Assembly (NCBI RefSeq): GCF_004283175.1
Contig: NZ_RXNW01000003.1
Span: 124,001 to 188,000, forward strand
Length of the DNA stretch: 64,000 nt
Direction: 5' to 3'
Origin: Legionella longbeachae
Lineage (GTDB): Bacteria > Pseudomonadota > Gammaproteobacteria > Legionellales > Legionellaceae
Part shown: positions 45,342-53,654 of the stretch, piece after piece
Layout of the letters: every line of letters begins with the position of its first letter
How positions within the stretch are numbered: the stretch's first letter is position 1
Translations under genes and position numbers: made by a program
The notes under the pieces: model-generated
Seen by the model: the letters and a program-made list of their open reading frames with translations, nothing else
Told to the model about the DNA's origin: nothing
The model's database searches: none

Positions 45342-46496
45342 TTAATTTTCAAATGCATATTTCAAATCAGCTTTTAAATCATCTATATGCTCTATGCCTA
45401 CTGAAAGGCGGATAAAGCCATCTTCAATACCTAATGCTTTTCGTTGCTCTGGAGGGATTGAAGCATGGGTCATAATCGCAGGATGTTCAATCAAGCTTTC
45501 TACACCTCCAAGGCTTTCAGCGAGGGTAAATAATTCACAGCGTGATAAAAATCGTTTAGCGGCATTAAGACCGCCGTCAATGACCATAGAAATCATACCC
45601 CCAAAGCCATGCATTTGTTCTTTCGCCAGGTTATGTTGGGGGTGGCTTTCAAGCCCTGGATAGATGACTTTAATAACCTTCGCCTGGTTTTCCAGCCAAT
45701 TTGCCAGCTGATGCGCATTTTCGCAATGTTTTTGCATTCGCAAGGATAAAGTTTTTAAACTTCTTAAAACAAGAAAACTATCAAATGGACCAGCAATTCC
45801 TCCACATGAGTTTTGGAGAAAAGCAAGTTTGTCTGCTAAATTTTGATTATCCCCGACAACTACAACCCCGCTGACTACATCAGAATGACCATTAAGGTAC
45901 TTGGTAGCGGAATGAAGGACTATATCAAATCCCAGTTCTAGAGGGCGTTGAATCCAGGGGGTTGCAAAGGTGTTATCTGCAACAGCGATTAAATTATATC
46001 GTTTTGCGATTGATGCTATTTCTCGTAAATTAGCGAGTTTTAACATAGGATTCGATGGGGTTTCAATCCAAAGCATGCGGGTTTTTGGGGTAATCGCTGC
46101 TTCTATTTTTTGGGGGTCCGACATATCGACGAACGAAAAAGATAAGTGGGAGGTGCGTGTTTTCACTTTATCGAATAAGCGGAAAGTTCCTCCATATAAG
46201 TCATCCATAGCTACCACATGATCTCCTGCATCTAATAAGTCAATGACTGTATTAATTGCAGCCATTCCTGATCCAAATGCGAAACCACGTATACCTGACT
46301 CCAAACTGGCAATACATCCTTCATAAGCTCCTCGGGTGGGATTATGGGTCCGGGAATATTCATAGCCTAGATGTTCACCTGGTGCACTTTGTTTGTATGT
46401 GGATGTAGCATAAATAGGAGTCATCACCGCACCTGTACTTGGACAGGGTTCTTGGCCGGCATGTATCGCACGGGTATCAAAATGTTTATTTTTCAT
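45342..46496 (-). CDS. metB: Cystathionine gamma-synthase/lyase-type PLP enzyme
   Basis: This is a cytosolic enzyme of the Cys/Met metabolism PLP family. DTRAIHAGQEPCPSTGAVMTPIYATSTYKQ at the N-terminus, YSRTHNPTRGAYE near 47, the cofactor lysine in HSATKYLNGHSDVVSGVVVV near 196, and the C-terminal LAESLGGVESLIEHPAIMTHASI are conserved. The length is 384 residues. Sequence does not cleanly separate cystathionine gamma-synthase (MetB), gamma-lyase and homocysteine-forming lyase. I use metB as the nearest label only. It is upstream of dapD in the same direction, with a 155-bp gap. Confidence 0.82.
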   Translation of the reverse strand: MKNKHFDTRAIHAGQEPCPSTGAVMTPIYATSTYKQSAPGEHLGYEYSRTHNPTRGAYEGCIASLESGIRGFAFGSGMAAINTVIDLLDAGDHVVAMDDLYGGTFRLFDKVKTRTSHLSFSFVDMSDPQKIEAAITPKTRMLWIETPSNPMLKLANLREIASIAKRYNLIAVADNTFATPWIQRPLELGFDIVLHSATKYLNGHSDVVSGVVVVGDNQNLADKLAFLQNSCGGIAGPFDSFLVLRSLKTLSLRMQKHCENAHQLANWLENQAKVIKVIYPGLESHPQHNLAKEQMHGFGGMISMVIDGGLNAAKRFLSRCELFTLAESLGGVESLIEHPAIMTHASIPPEQRKALGIEDGFIRLSVGIEHIDDLKADLKYAFEN

Positions 46497-46692
46497 TGAG
46501 ATCTATCCTTTTTAGGTAACTTGAATTTTTTTCGTGTATTGATGGGCGATCTTTTCAGACTGGTTGTTGTAGGATATTCTAGTGAGGCTTATATGTACAG
46601 AAAAGTTTACCTGTCTCATGGGTATAATGGGTGTGTTTTTTGTTGTGGTTTATTTAGACTTAGGCTTTTTTTATTAATCAGGGCGTTTGACA

Positions 46693-47202
46693 ATGAAATT
46701 TGATTTTCTTGCGTTGTTAACAGCAAAATACGCACAATGGGTTATTATTGCTTTAATTTCTCTTTTTTCTCTATTGATCATCAGTGAATGGTCTACTTTA
46801 TTATTTTCTTCAAAGGTTAAATCTCCTCCTGAAACAATAAATGAAGTGCCGGTCACAAAGGTACAGAATTCTTTTGACGCTATTCTACATACCTCCTTAT
46901 TTGGGGTTTATGTTTCTAATAATTTATCAACTATTAAAAAATCAATGTTGAATGTATCATTGGTTGGAATCTTATTTGCTAATAAAATAAATGACTCCCA
47001 AGTAATTATACGCTCCGCTAACGGAGAGGAAAGAACCTATAAAATTGGTGATACAGTACCTGGAGGGGCGGTGATTAAGCGTATAATGGCCACTGGAATT
47101 TTAGTGGATCGCCGTGGTACTTTAGAGAGCTTGAGTTTACCTAAAAATGAACTAATCTTTGAACCAGCAGCAAAGCCTTTGACAGAGGATAAGGATTTAT
47201 GA
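46693..47202 (+). CDS. lspC: Type II secretion system protein C (LspC)
   Basis: LspC is the inner-membrane clamp protein that connects the type II secretion platform to the outer-membrane secretin. The N-terminal cytosolic part is short, then comes one transmembrane helix (about residues 15-37). The periplasmic HR domain follows (SFDAILHTSLFGVY, KSMLNVSLVGILFANKINDSQVIIRSANGEERTYKIGDTVPGGAVIKRIMATGILVDRRGTLESLSL). The 169-residue protein stops after the HR domain and lacks the PDZ or coiled-coil end of many GspC proteins. AGGG precedes the ATG at 46693 by 9 bases. No other lsp gene is in the window. A Sel1-repeat lipoprotein gene overlaps its end by 4 bp. Confidence 0.88.
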   Translation: MKFDFLALLTAKYAQWVIIALISLFSLLIISEWSTLLFSSKVKSPPETINEVPVTKVQNSFDAILHTSLFGVYVSNNLSTIKKSMLNVSLVGILFANKINDSQVIIRSANGEERTYKIGDTVPGGAVIKRIMATGILVDRRGTLESLSLPKNELIFEPAAKPLTEDKDL

Positions 47203-47525
47203 GACGTTTATTGGAATTGTTAACTGTTGTAATTTTTGTTTTTTCTCTTGGGGCTTGTGTTATATCCAGCACCGTTAATTTGCGAGAGGGCATCGATAGT
47301 TTTAGAGTTGAAGATTACCGCAAAGCATTTATCCGGTTAAAACCAGAGGCTGAAAAAGGCCAACCTGATGCCCAATATGCAGTAGGCTATATGTATTATT
47401 ATGGTAAAGGCGTTGTAGAGGATCGTAAAAAAGCTTGGTTTTGGATCAATGCAGCAGCAAATTTAGGGCAGCCTGATGCAAAAGAAGCTATTGGAATTCT
47501 CGCCCGCGGAGGTTCTTTAAGTTAA
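47199..47525 (+). CDS. Sel1-repeat lipoprotein coupled to lspC
   Basis: This is a 108-residue predicted lipoprotein. The signal peptide ends in LGAC (Cys20). The mature part contains a Sel1-like repeat pair (AFIRLKPEAEKGQPDAQYAVGYMYYYGKGVVEDRKKAWFWINAAANLGQPDAKEAIG), helical repeats that bind partner proteins. The start ATG overlaps the lspC stop codon (ATGA), so the two are translationally coupled and may act together. A lipoprotein with protein-binding repeats next to LspC suggests a role in secretin placement or assembly, by inference only. Confidence 0.82.
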   Translation: MRRLLELLTVVIFVFSLGACVISSTVNLREGIDSFRVEDYRKAFIRLKPEAEKGQPDAQYAVGYMYYYGKGVVEDRKKAWFWINAAANLGQPDAKEAIGILARGGSLS

Positions 47526-47708
47526 ACTGAGACAGCTTCTTGACCTTCAATAAATGGAAGGTAATTTGCTTCCGTCCCCCACATTTAAAGTTTCTCTTTT
47601 TCGTGTCACGCCAGGATGTGTTGACAATTGAGCTTATCAAACATCGACGTCCCGCGACTTGAGCGAGATGTCGGAACTTGAATTGCCAACTGCCTGTAAA
47701 ATAATGCT
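47526..47708. repeat. Intergenic region with REP-like fragment
   Basis: The region lies between convergent genes. ACCTTC 47543-47548 pairs with GAAGGT 47557-47562 around an 8-base loop. Further on, TCGACGTCCCGCGAC near 47644 resembles TCGATGTCCCGTGGC near 59681, in the gap between ftsI and murE. The two may be worn copies of one dispersed repeat. I see no coding frame worth calling. Confidence 0.45.
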
Positions 47709-48782
47709 TCATAAATTCAGAGATGTATCGTAGTGGTAAGAAAGTATTTTACGGGTGGGTTGAGCTAACCCTAAGGAGTTTAATTGCTCTTTTGCAAACC
47801 ATTGGCCTTGATTTTCGGACAATTGTCTACCAAAAAAGGTAGTTTTTATACTTAGTGCGTTAATTTCTAAATGGAAATGACTAAAACGGTGTTTAAAGGC
47901 AAGTAATGGCTGGGGGTGTTCACCCGATAAATCATAGTTTACTCGAATAAAATCCAAGGGGCATTTATCGGTACTAATGTTCGGCAGACACCATAAACCG
48001 CCCCATAATCCCGGAGAAGGACGTTTTTCCAAATAGATATATCCTTGCTCATTGTGTAATACCAATAATTGCTGATATTGAATCGGTATTGATTTTTTAA
48101 TTTTTTTTGTAGGAAATAAATGTTGCTCTTTATGTTTAAAGGCTAAGCAGTTTATGTGCAAGGGGCAACTAGAGCAGTGAGGGTTTTTAGTGATACAACA
48201 GGTAGCTCCCAAATCCATAATTGCTTGGGTATAATCAGCACAGTTTTCTTGAGGCATGCATAAGTCAGCCAGTTCCCATAATTTTTTTTTGACTTGAGAT
48301 TGCTCTGGATAGCCTGTGATCCTAAAAAACCGGGTTAAAACTCTTTTTACATTGCCATCTAAAATAGCTGCTGGTTTGTTAAATGCTTGCGATAAGATAG
48401 CGGCTGAAGTAGAAGGGCCAATTCCTGGTAATTCATTTAATAATTTAGAATCATTTGGGAATATTCCCTGATGATGTTGCAAAATGAGTTTTGCTGTTTG
48501 ATGAAGATTCCTTGCCCGGCTGTAGTATCCTAGCCCTGACCATAAAGAAAGCACATCATCTTCTTGAGCATGTGCCAGGTCACTAATATTGGGAAAGCGC
48601 TGCATAAAACGCTCAAAATAGGGGATTACTGTTTGGACTTGGGTTTGTTGCAGCATGATCTCGGAAACCCATACTCTATAAGGAGTTCTTGGATGTTGCC
48701 AGGGTAGATTTTTACGGCCATGAAGATCAAACCAAAGAAGTAATGGTTTGCTAAATTGCTCATGTAGTTTTTGTTTCTTCAC
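47709..48782 (-). CDS. mutY: A/G-specific adenine DNA glycosylase
   Basis: MutY removes adenine paired with 8-oxoguanine and so prevents G:C to T:A mutations. The helix-hairpin-helix glycosylase domain has WVSEIMLQQTQVQTVIPYF near residue 38 with the catalytic Glu, LPGIGPSTSAAILSQAF near 115 with the DNA-binding hairpin, and LDGNVKRVLTRFF with the catalytic Asp near 141. The iron-sulfur loop is Cys-x6-Cys-x2-Cys-x5-Cys within CCITKNPHCSSCPLHINC near 195. The C-terminal NUDIX-like domain recognises 8-oxoG. The length, 357 residues, is standard. Confidence 0.96.
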   Translation of the reverse strand: MKKQKLHEQFSKPLLLWFDLHGRKNLPWQHPRTPYRVWVSEIMLQQTQVQTVIPYFERFMQRFPNISDLAHAQEDDVLSLWSGLGYYSRARNLHQTAKLILQHHQGIFPNDSKLLNELPGIGPSTSAAILSQAFNKPAAILDGNVKRVLTRFFRITGYPEQSQVKKKLWELADLCMPQENCADYTQAIMDLGATCCITKNPHCSSCPLHINCLAFKHKEQHLFPTKKIKKSIPIQYQQLLVLHNEQGYIYLEKRPSPGLWGGLWCLPNISTDKCPLDFIRVNYDLSGEHPQPLLAFKHRFSHFHLEINALSIKTTFFGRQLSENQGQWFAKEQLNSLGLAQPTRKILSYHYDTSLNL

Positions 48783-49106
48783 TCTTAATCATACTTTGTG
48801 TTGTTGCTTGTGAGCGTACTGTAAAAAAAGTAGGGGTTGAGGTCAATCATTAAAAAGCCTATCGTTTTTTAACTTATCATGGGCAAAAAAATCCTGCTTT
48901 ATAAACCGTAGAATAAATTAAAGGAGATTCGCAAAATGTCGATACATAGTCTATCGTTTTAAATAGCGTTTGTTTCATTTAAGAATATTACGAGACCAAT
49001 TTGTATCAAGGATCGCTAAAGATGATTATTCAAATTTTTCACTGAAACTTACGTTAAATGAGGGCCTTTTGTTTTTAGGATGAGTAACCCAATCAAGGAG
49101 AGATAT
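48783..49106. other. Divergent intergenic region with tiny open frame
   Basis: This region lies between leftward mutY and the rightward 218-residue gene. A 9-codon frame (ATG to TAA, 48936-48962, MSIHSLSF) has AAAGGAG 9 bases before its ATG, a good binding site. It could be a leader peptide or the remnant of a larger gene. No clear promoter pair was found. Confidence 0.4.
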
Positions 49107-49763
49107 ATGCGCCAGAGTCAGTATGAAATAGTTGTATTAAAACCTACGGCCGCTTTCTTATCATTTCTCACGTCAAAGTTACCCGGGATTAAATTACCTG
49201 ATTTAAGATTGTTACAAATTGATAATACTGCATATGCTTTTGAAAAACATCATGCTGATAAACCTATTCTTGATCAAATAGAAGAACATTTTTCAATTAT
49301 GTTTGGTCATGAAGTTTTTCGTTGGTTAGGCGACAGGGTACAAAACCAAATAAACATCAATTTTCTTGATTTTCTTTGTTGTTTTAAATTTGAATTACAT
49401 CATCATATTCTTTTAATGGAGCCCGCCATTGAAAAAGGACATCAATTATTATTGATTCAACCACGTTTAGCATTGTTGAATTGGATTAATTCATCAGAAA
49501 AAAGACAAGAGGGTTTGCAAGATGTTGTTGAAAAAATACAATTAAATCAGTTAGAAAAAAATACAACAGTTTTAGTCAGGGATTTTTCGAATTTGACTGA
49601 AATAAAACCTTTTATCCAAAAGAACTTTTTTTCAATATCTGCAACTGCAATGAAGTATATATTAGATGCGCCTGAACAATGGCCAAATATTGATTCATTC
49701 CAGGTATTTAATCATTATTTTTCTATTGAAATACATACTCAATTAATACATTTACATCTATAA
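49107..49763 (+). CDS. Hypothetical 218-residue protein
   Basis: I do not recognise this protein. It has no signal peptide and no membrane helix, so it should be cytosolic. It is rich in Phe, Leu, His and Ile. The C-terminal end (FNHYFSIEIHTQLIHLHL) alternates like a beta strand. Visible landmarks are an alternating hydrophobic start (YEIVVLKPTAAFLSFLTSKLPGIKLPDLRLLQIDNTAY), a charged helix DKPILDQIEEHFSIMFGHEVFRWLG near 55-80, and QKNFFSISATAMKYIL near 180. AAGGAG lies 6-7 bases before the ATG at 49107; an earlier in-frame ATG at 49080 is less well placed. It is monocistronic. A Legionella-family conserved protein is likely but unproven. Confidence 0.65.
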   Translation: MRQSQYEIVVLKPTAAFLSFLTSKLPGIKLPDLRLLQIDNTAYAFEKHHADKPILDQIEEHFSIMFGHEVFRWLGDRVQNQININFLDFLCCFKFELHHHILLMEPAIEKGHQLLLIQPRLALLNWINSSEKRQEGLQDVVEKIQLNQLEKNTTVLVRDFSNLTEIKPFIQKNFFSISATAMKYILDAPEQWPNIDSFQVFNHYFSIEIHTQLIHLHL

Positions 49764-50016
49764 ATTGCATGCGGCGCTTTATAGGTGGCCCCGATCATTA
49801 GAAATCATAATGAGATTTACAGTCTCGCGTTGTTTCATCATCTCCTCTGTAAAAGTAGAGGGGATCACTAAATTTCTTGGTATCCAAACATCAATCAGTA
49901 TTTGAGTTAAAATTATTCTTCTGAGTCAATTAGTGACATTTTTGTTGGTATATATTACAATTCCCCTGCATTTTTGAGGAATGCAGGATTTTGAGCTAAT
50001 TGGAGGAGGTATATTA

Positions 50017-51096
50017 ATGGCAAGAAAGCGTTTTTTGGGATTTATTTCTTTTGTTTTATGTTTCATTCTAACGTCTCCAGGATACAGTTTAAATTTGAAC
50101 TCGCTACTTCCAGATGAGCAAAACACAGTGACCGTTTTCCATGAGGCATCGCCTAAAGTGGTTTACGTTCATCGGTTAGCAACTGTAACTAATCAATCTT
50201 TAAAAAAGATGGAAATACCTGCGGGGGCGGGTTCTGGTATTGTTTGGAATAACAGTGGTTATATAGTCACAAACTATCATGTGATAAAAGGGGCTGACAA
50301 GTTGGCAGTTACTTTAGACAAGTTGACGGTACCCGCAAAAGTAGTTGCTGCAGAGCCACGTAAAGATATTGCTGTGTTAAAGATTGATTCACCCCAAGCA
50401 CTAGCCTTGCTTAAAGGATTTAAGCCATTTGAAATAGTACATCTTAATGATCTGATGGTGGGACAAAAGGCGATCGCAATAGGTAATCCTTTTGGTCTCG
50501 ATCATAGTTTATCTAAAGGAGTTATTTCTGCATTAGGAAGAAAAGTTCCAGGTATTGGTGGAGTGACGATTCACAATATGATTCAAACGGATACACCAAT
50601 TAACCCGGGTAATTCAGGCGGTCCATTATTAAATAGTGCAGGGCAATTAATTGGTATGAACACCATGATTTATTCTAATTCAGGTTCATCTGCGGGAATT
50701 GGTTTTGCTGTCCCTGCTGATGATATTGAGCGTATTGTGACGCAAATTATCAGGAATGGTCGTGTTGTGTTATCTGGAATCGGTATTCAAAGTGTTCCAG
50801 CGAGTATTGCTCGTCGATTAGGAATACATAAAGGGATATTGATTGCCGATGTTTTACCAAACACACCCGCGAGTAAAGCGAATTTGCATGGTACTCACAA
50901 AGATGCTTGGGGTCGTATCCAGTTAGGTGATATTATTGTAGCATTAAACGGCCACGCAGTTCGAAACTATGATGTTTTGTACAACATGCTCACTGAAATC
51001 AAAGTAGGTGAACGAGTAACCGTGTCTATTCAGCGCGGCAACAAACAAATGGATGTAACGATGAGAACAATTGATGTAGCTGGAATTCAGACATAA
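50017..51096 (+). CDS. Deg/HtrA-type periplasmic serine protease with one PDZ domain
   Basis: This is an S1C serine endopeptidase of 359 residues for envelope protein quality control or signalling. The catalytic triad is His88 (TNYHVI), Asp117 (RKDIAVLKI) and Ser200 (GNSGGPL). One PDZ domain follows (about 255-350: GIGIQSVPASIARRLGIHKGILIADVLPNTPASKA, then LGDIIVALNGHAVRNYDVLYNML). The single PDZ makes it DegS-like in layout, but the N-terminus (FLGFISFVLCFILTSPGYS) looks more like a cleavable signal than an anchor. GGAGGAGG lies 7-8 bases before the ATG. A strong 12-bp hairpin ends the gene. Confidence 0.93.
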   Translation: MARKRFLGFISFVLCFILTSPGYSLNLNSLLPDEQNTVTVFHEASPKVVYVHRLATVTNQSLKKMEIPAGAGSGIVWNNSGYIVTNYHVIKGADKLAVTLDKLTVPAKVVAAEPRKDIAVLKIDSPQALALLKGFKPFEIVHLNDLMVGQKAIAIGNPFGLDHSLSKGVISALGRKVPGIGGVTIHNMIQTDTPINPGNSGGPLLNSAGQLIGMNTMIYSNSGSSAGIGFAVPADDIERIVTQIIRNGRVVLSGIGIQSVPASIARRLGIHKGILIADVLPNTPASKANLHGTHKDAWGRIQLGDIIVALNGHAVRNYDVLYNMLTEIKVGERVTVSIQRGNKQMDVTMRTIDVAGIQT

Positions 51097-51152
51097 ACAA
51101 CGTGGTTCGACGTCAAGGTATTTCTATATCTTTACGTTGCTAAATGAACGTT

Positions 51153-51184
51153 ATCCCATAAAATGTGTAGCTATTTTATGGGAT
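51153..51184 (+). terminator. Hairpin after the Deg-type protease gene
   Basis: ATCCCATAAAAT 51153-51164 is exactly complementary to ATTTTATGGGAT 51173-51184 around 8 bases. It lies 57 bp past the stop codon. No long T-run follows (CTAATTCTAAATT), so it may be rho-assisted or protect the 3' end. Confidence 0.6.
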
Positions 51185-51201
51185 CTAATTCTAAATTAAT
51201 T

Positions 51202-51216
51202 CAGTTCGATATAAAA
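51202..51216 (+). repeat. 15-nt motif shared with the 6255-6269 site
   Basis: CAGTTCGATATAAAA occurs here, about 110 bp before the isochorismatase-family start, as it does before tdh. The next base (A) extends the AT run here. It may be a shared control site or a worn dispersed repeat. Confidence 0.4.
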
Positions 51217-51326
51217 AATAATGTTTATTTTCATATCCAACTTGCATAAAACAACAAAGTCATAATGGGCGAGATAATACGAATTTTTGCGTGCTGAATT
51301 ATGATTTGATACTAGGGAGAATAGGG

Positions 51327-51872
51327 ATGTTATTAAATAAAGACGATTCACTTTTATTATTAATTGATGTACAAGAAAAATTAACGCCAGCTGTACTTAA
51401 TAGTGAAGCATTAATAAACCGTTGTGAATGGTTATTAAAATTAGCACTAAGACTAGAAATTCCTGTTCTGGTTAGCGAACAATACCCCCAGGGTCTTGGT
51501 TCAACGCTTAAGCAATTTCATCCCTATTTTAATCAACAAGCATGTATTGATAAAATATCCTTTTCTTGCATGGGGGAGTCAAAATATACAGAGCGTTTAA
51601 AGCAATTTCAAAAAAAGCAGCTCATCCTTATCGGTATTGAAACCCATGTTTGTGTTTTGCAAACTGCACTGGAAATGAGAAGTGAAGGTTATGATGTTTT
51701 TGTTGTTGTTGATGCGGTAAGCTGTCGTGGTGAACAAAATATGAAATATGGGTTAAAAAGAATGAAACAAGAAGGAGTTCAATTAGTTACTTCTGAAATG
51801 GTATTTTTTGAATGGCTAAAAAAGGCAGGTACTCCCGAGTTTAAGATATTAAGTAAAGAATTTTTTAGTTAA
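51327..51872 (+). CDS. Isochorismatase-family hydrolase
   Basis: This is a cytosolic 181-residue hydrolase of the isochorismatase-like fold (cysteine hydrolase, including nicotinamidases and ycaC-type proteins). The catalytic triad is visible as Asp in LLLIDVQEKL near residue 13, Lys in CIDKISFSCMGE near 85, and Cys in IGIETHVCVLQTALEM near 112. The size and motif set match the YcaC-like group, whose substrates are mostly unknown. GGGAGAATAGGG lies just before the ATG at 51327; an earlier GTG at 51291 lacks support. It is followed at 95 bp by an SDR gene in the same direction. Confidence 0.88.
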   Translation: MLLNKDDSLLLLIDVQEKLTPAVLNSEALINRCEWLLKLALRLEIPVLVSEQYPQGLGSTLKQFHPYFNQQACIDKISFSCMGESKYTERLKQFQKKQLILIGIETHVCVLQTALEMRSEGYDVFVVVDAVSCRGEQNMKYGLKRMKQEGVQLVTSEMVFFEWLKKAGTPEFKILSKEFFS

Positions 51873-51967
51873 ATAGATTACCAGGTGAAAAAAATCTAAA
51901 ATAAAGTATGCTTTAAAACAACAAATTTTTGTTTTGCCTGGGTATTTCAATTCATGGAGAGTAGACA

Positions 51968-52711
51968 GTGAATTTTTTAAATCAAGTTGTTTTAATTGCT
52001 GGCGGTGCTTCGGGAATGGGGAAAGCTTGTGTACAATACCTTCAGCAGCGAGGGATGCGTGTTGTTGTTTGGGATAAACAAGTTGATGAACAAAGTGAAG
52101 CAGATTTATTTATTAGTTGTGATGTCACTCTTGATGAATCTGCAGAAAAAGCAATGCAACAGACTATAGAACAATTAGGCGTGCCTCGAGTTTGTGTTAA
52201 TTGTGCTGGAATTGCACCTGCCAAGCGTATTGTTGGGAGAGATGGCCCCATGCCATTGGCTGCTTTTAAGCAAGTCATCGATGTGAATCTTATTGGTACT
52301 TTTAATGTAATGAGGGTAGCTGCCCATGCAATGAGCCGCCTGGAGTTGGAAAGTAAATCTCTGGAGCGAGGCGTGATCATTAACACTGCTTCGATTGCTG
52401 CATTTGAAGGCCAAATTGGCCAAGCTGCTTATAGTGCTTCGAAAGGTGGGGTTGTTGCTATGACTCTCCCTGCAGCCCGTGAGTTAGCCCAGTTTGCAAT
52501 TCGTGTAAACACTATTGCACCGGGTTTGATCGCTACACCAATGTTGCTAAATATGCCCCAAGAAGTACAAGATAACTTGATGACAACAATGACTTTTCCT
52601 AAACGTTTTGGAAAACCCAGCGAGTTTGCAGCTTTGGTCGCTCATATTATCGAAAATGAAATGATGAATGGGGAAGTGATACGTCTGGATGGCGCTCTCC
52701 GCATGCAGTGA
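51968..52711 (+). CDS. SDR-family oxidoreductase (3-hydroxyacyl-CoA dehydrogenase type)
   Basis: This is a cytosolic NAD-dependent SDR of 247 residues. GGASGMGKA is the cofactor motif near 12, NCAG near 80, NTASIAAFEG near 141 and YSASKGGVVAMTLPAARELA near 156 carry the catalytic Ser, Tyr and Lys. APGLIATPMLLNMPQEV near 190 is the segment shared with human HSD17B10-type 3-hydroxyacyl-CoA dehydrogenases, suggesting a role in fatty-acid or branched-chain amino-acid breakdown. The start is GTG at 51968. A hairpin follows the stop codon. Confidence 0.9.
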   Translation: MNFLNQVVLIAGGASGMGKACVQYLQQRGMRVVVWDKQVDEQSEADLFISCDVTLDESAEKAMQQTIEQLGVPRVCVNCAGIAPAKRIVGRDGPMPLAAFKQVIDVNLIGTFNVMRVAAHAMSRLELESKSLERGVIINTASIAAFEGQIGQAAYSASKGGVVAMTLPAARELAQFAIRVNTIAPGLIATPMLLNMPQEVQDNLMTTMTFPKRFGKPSEFAALVAHIIENEMMNGEVIRLDGALRMQ

Positions 52712-52730
52712 TCTTGCTGTCAGTGTTGCA

Positions 52731-52766
52731 AATGACAGGGGAATATAAAGTGATTCCCCTGTCATT
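52731..52766 (+). terminator. Hairpin after the SDR gene
   Basis: AATGACAGGGGAAT 52731-52744 is exactly complementary to ATTCCCCTGTCATT 52753-52766 around 8 bases. It lies 19 bp after the stop codon. The T-run that usually follows is missing. Confidence 0.65.
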
Positions 52767-53000
52767 CATAGAAAACAGCTAAACGTCTACCATTCTAATT
52801 GCTTCTGTTTGGTATAACTTTACCTATCGCTTCGAGATCAACCTGACCAATTGATTTTAAGTCTCCTTTAAACCTTTGTGAGGGATAAAGGATCACGAGC
52901 TTTTTTTAAAAAAATAACTCAACATTTAGAATATTCTCAATGTCAAGATAACATGCTACATGGCTTTATCCGATACGCAATCCATTGTTTTTTTTCATTT

Positions 53001-53291
53001 TTAATCAACGAGGATGGGTTCTTTTAACATCTTCTCTGCAATTTTATCGCTATCAACCTGATAATTGCCTAGTGCGATTTCAGCCTTAAAATATAAAACA
53101 CGAGCTTCATTTATTTCTGAAATTTCTTTTAGGGAGTTTTTTATTGCTTCAATTTGTTTGGAGGTTTGATGGATACTGACATGTGATGAGGGGGCATCTG
53201 CTAGATTATTAACATCTTCATGTATTTTCTTTAAATGTTCCTCTATTTCTATTGTTTTCACAGAATCTATATCACTGATTGGATTAAACAT
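53001..53291 (-). CDS. flgM: Anti-sigma-28 factor FlgM (orphan)
   Basis: FlgM binds the flagellar sigma factor FliA (sigma-28) and holds it inactive until it is exported through the completed hook. The 96-residue protein is short and hydrophilic. The C-terminal part VLYFKAEIALGNYQVDSDKIAEKMLKEP matches the conserved sigma-28-binding helix region of FlgM, in which R/K..IK.AI..G.Y.VDS.KIA..ML is typical. The N-terminal part is disordered-looking, as in other FlgM proteins. GAGGA lies 7 bases before the ATG. An exact sigma-28 promoter lies just upstream (next entry), which supports the call. No other flagellar genes are nearby, so it is an isolated copy. Confidence 0.85.
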   Translation of the reverse strand: MFNPISDIDSVKTIEIEEHLKKIHEDVNNLADAPSSHVSIHQTSKQIEAIKNSLKEISEINEARVLYFKAEIALGNYQVDSDKIAEKMLKEPILVD

Positions 53292-53654
53292 AATTTATCC
53301 TCAAGCATTTCGACTTTTATATTTATCGGCTTTCTTTAAAAAAACTTTAGATATTTTATTGATTTCTTTACATGTTAATGCTTTCTCAAATTTCTTTCTA
53401 CTTGATTGTTCTGAGTTTTTTGGGGGAATGATTCTTTATTTGTAACAAGACCAAGTATAGAAAGTATATCATTATCCCAGTTTGAACGAAAACCGATAGA
53501 TTCTGGAGTTCATAAAACACTTATCTATAACGCGCATTAGAACTTTTCCGGGATGCAATCATTTATCAAAACCATCCCTACTTGCAAAAAATAGTAAAAC
53601 ACTTAGTATGCTCATTTTTGTTGAAAATCAGATATGTCAATTTGAGGAGTATAA
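53292..53654. other. Divergent region between flgM and the cytochrome gene
   Basis: This region contains the flgM promoter on the minus strand (separate entry). For the rightward cytochrome gene I see no clear promoter pair. The region is AT-rich and has no coding frame worth calling. Confidence 0.5.
53323..53349 (-). promoter_or_regulatory. Sigma-28 (FliA) promoter of flgM, exact consensus
   Basis: On the minus strand, TAAAGTTT at 53349-53342 is followed by 11 bases and then GCCGATAA at 53330-53323. This matches the E. coli/Salmonella FliA consensus at all 16 positions with the correct spacing. The -10 box ends 31 nt before the flgM start codon, so the 5' UTR is about 25 nt. Transcription of the inhibitor by the sigma factor it inhibits gives negative feedback. 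Confidence 0.9.

Noticed and set aside
47488-47712. 74-residue minus-strand frame after the Sel1 lipoprotein gene
   Set aside because: It overlaps both neighbours and a worn repeat; it is a by-product of low stop-codon density.
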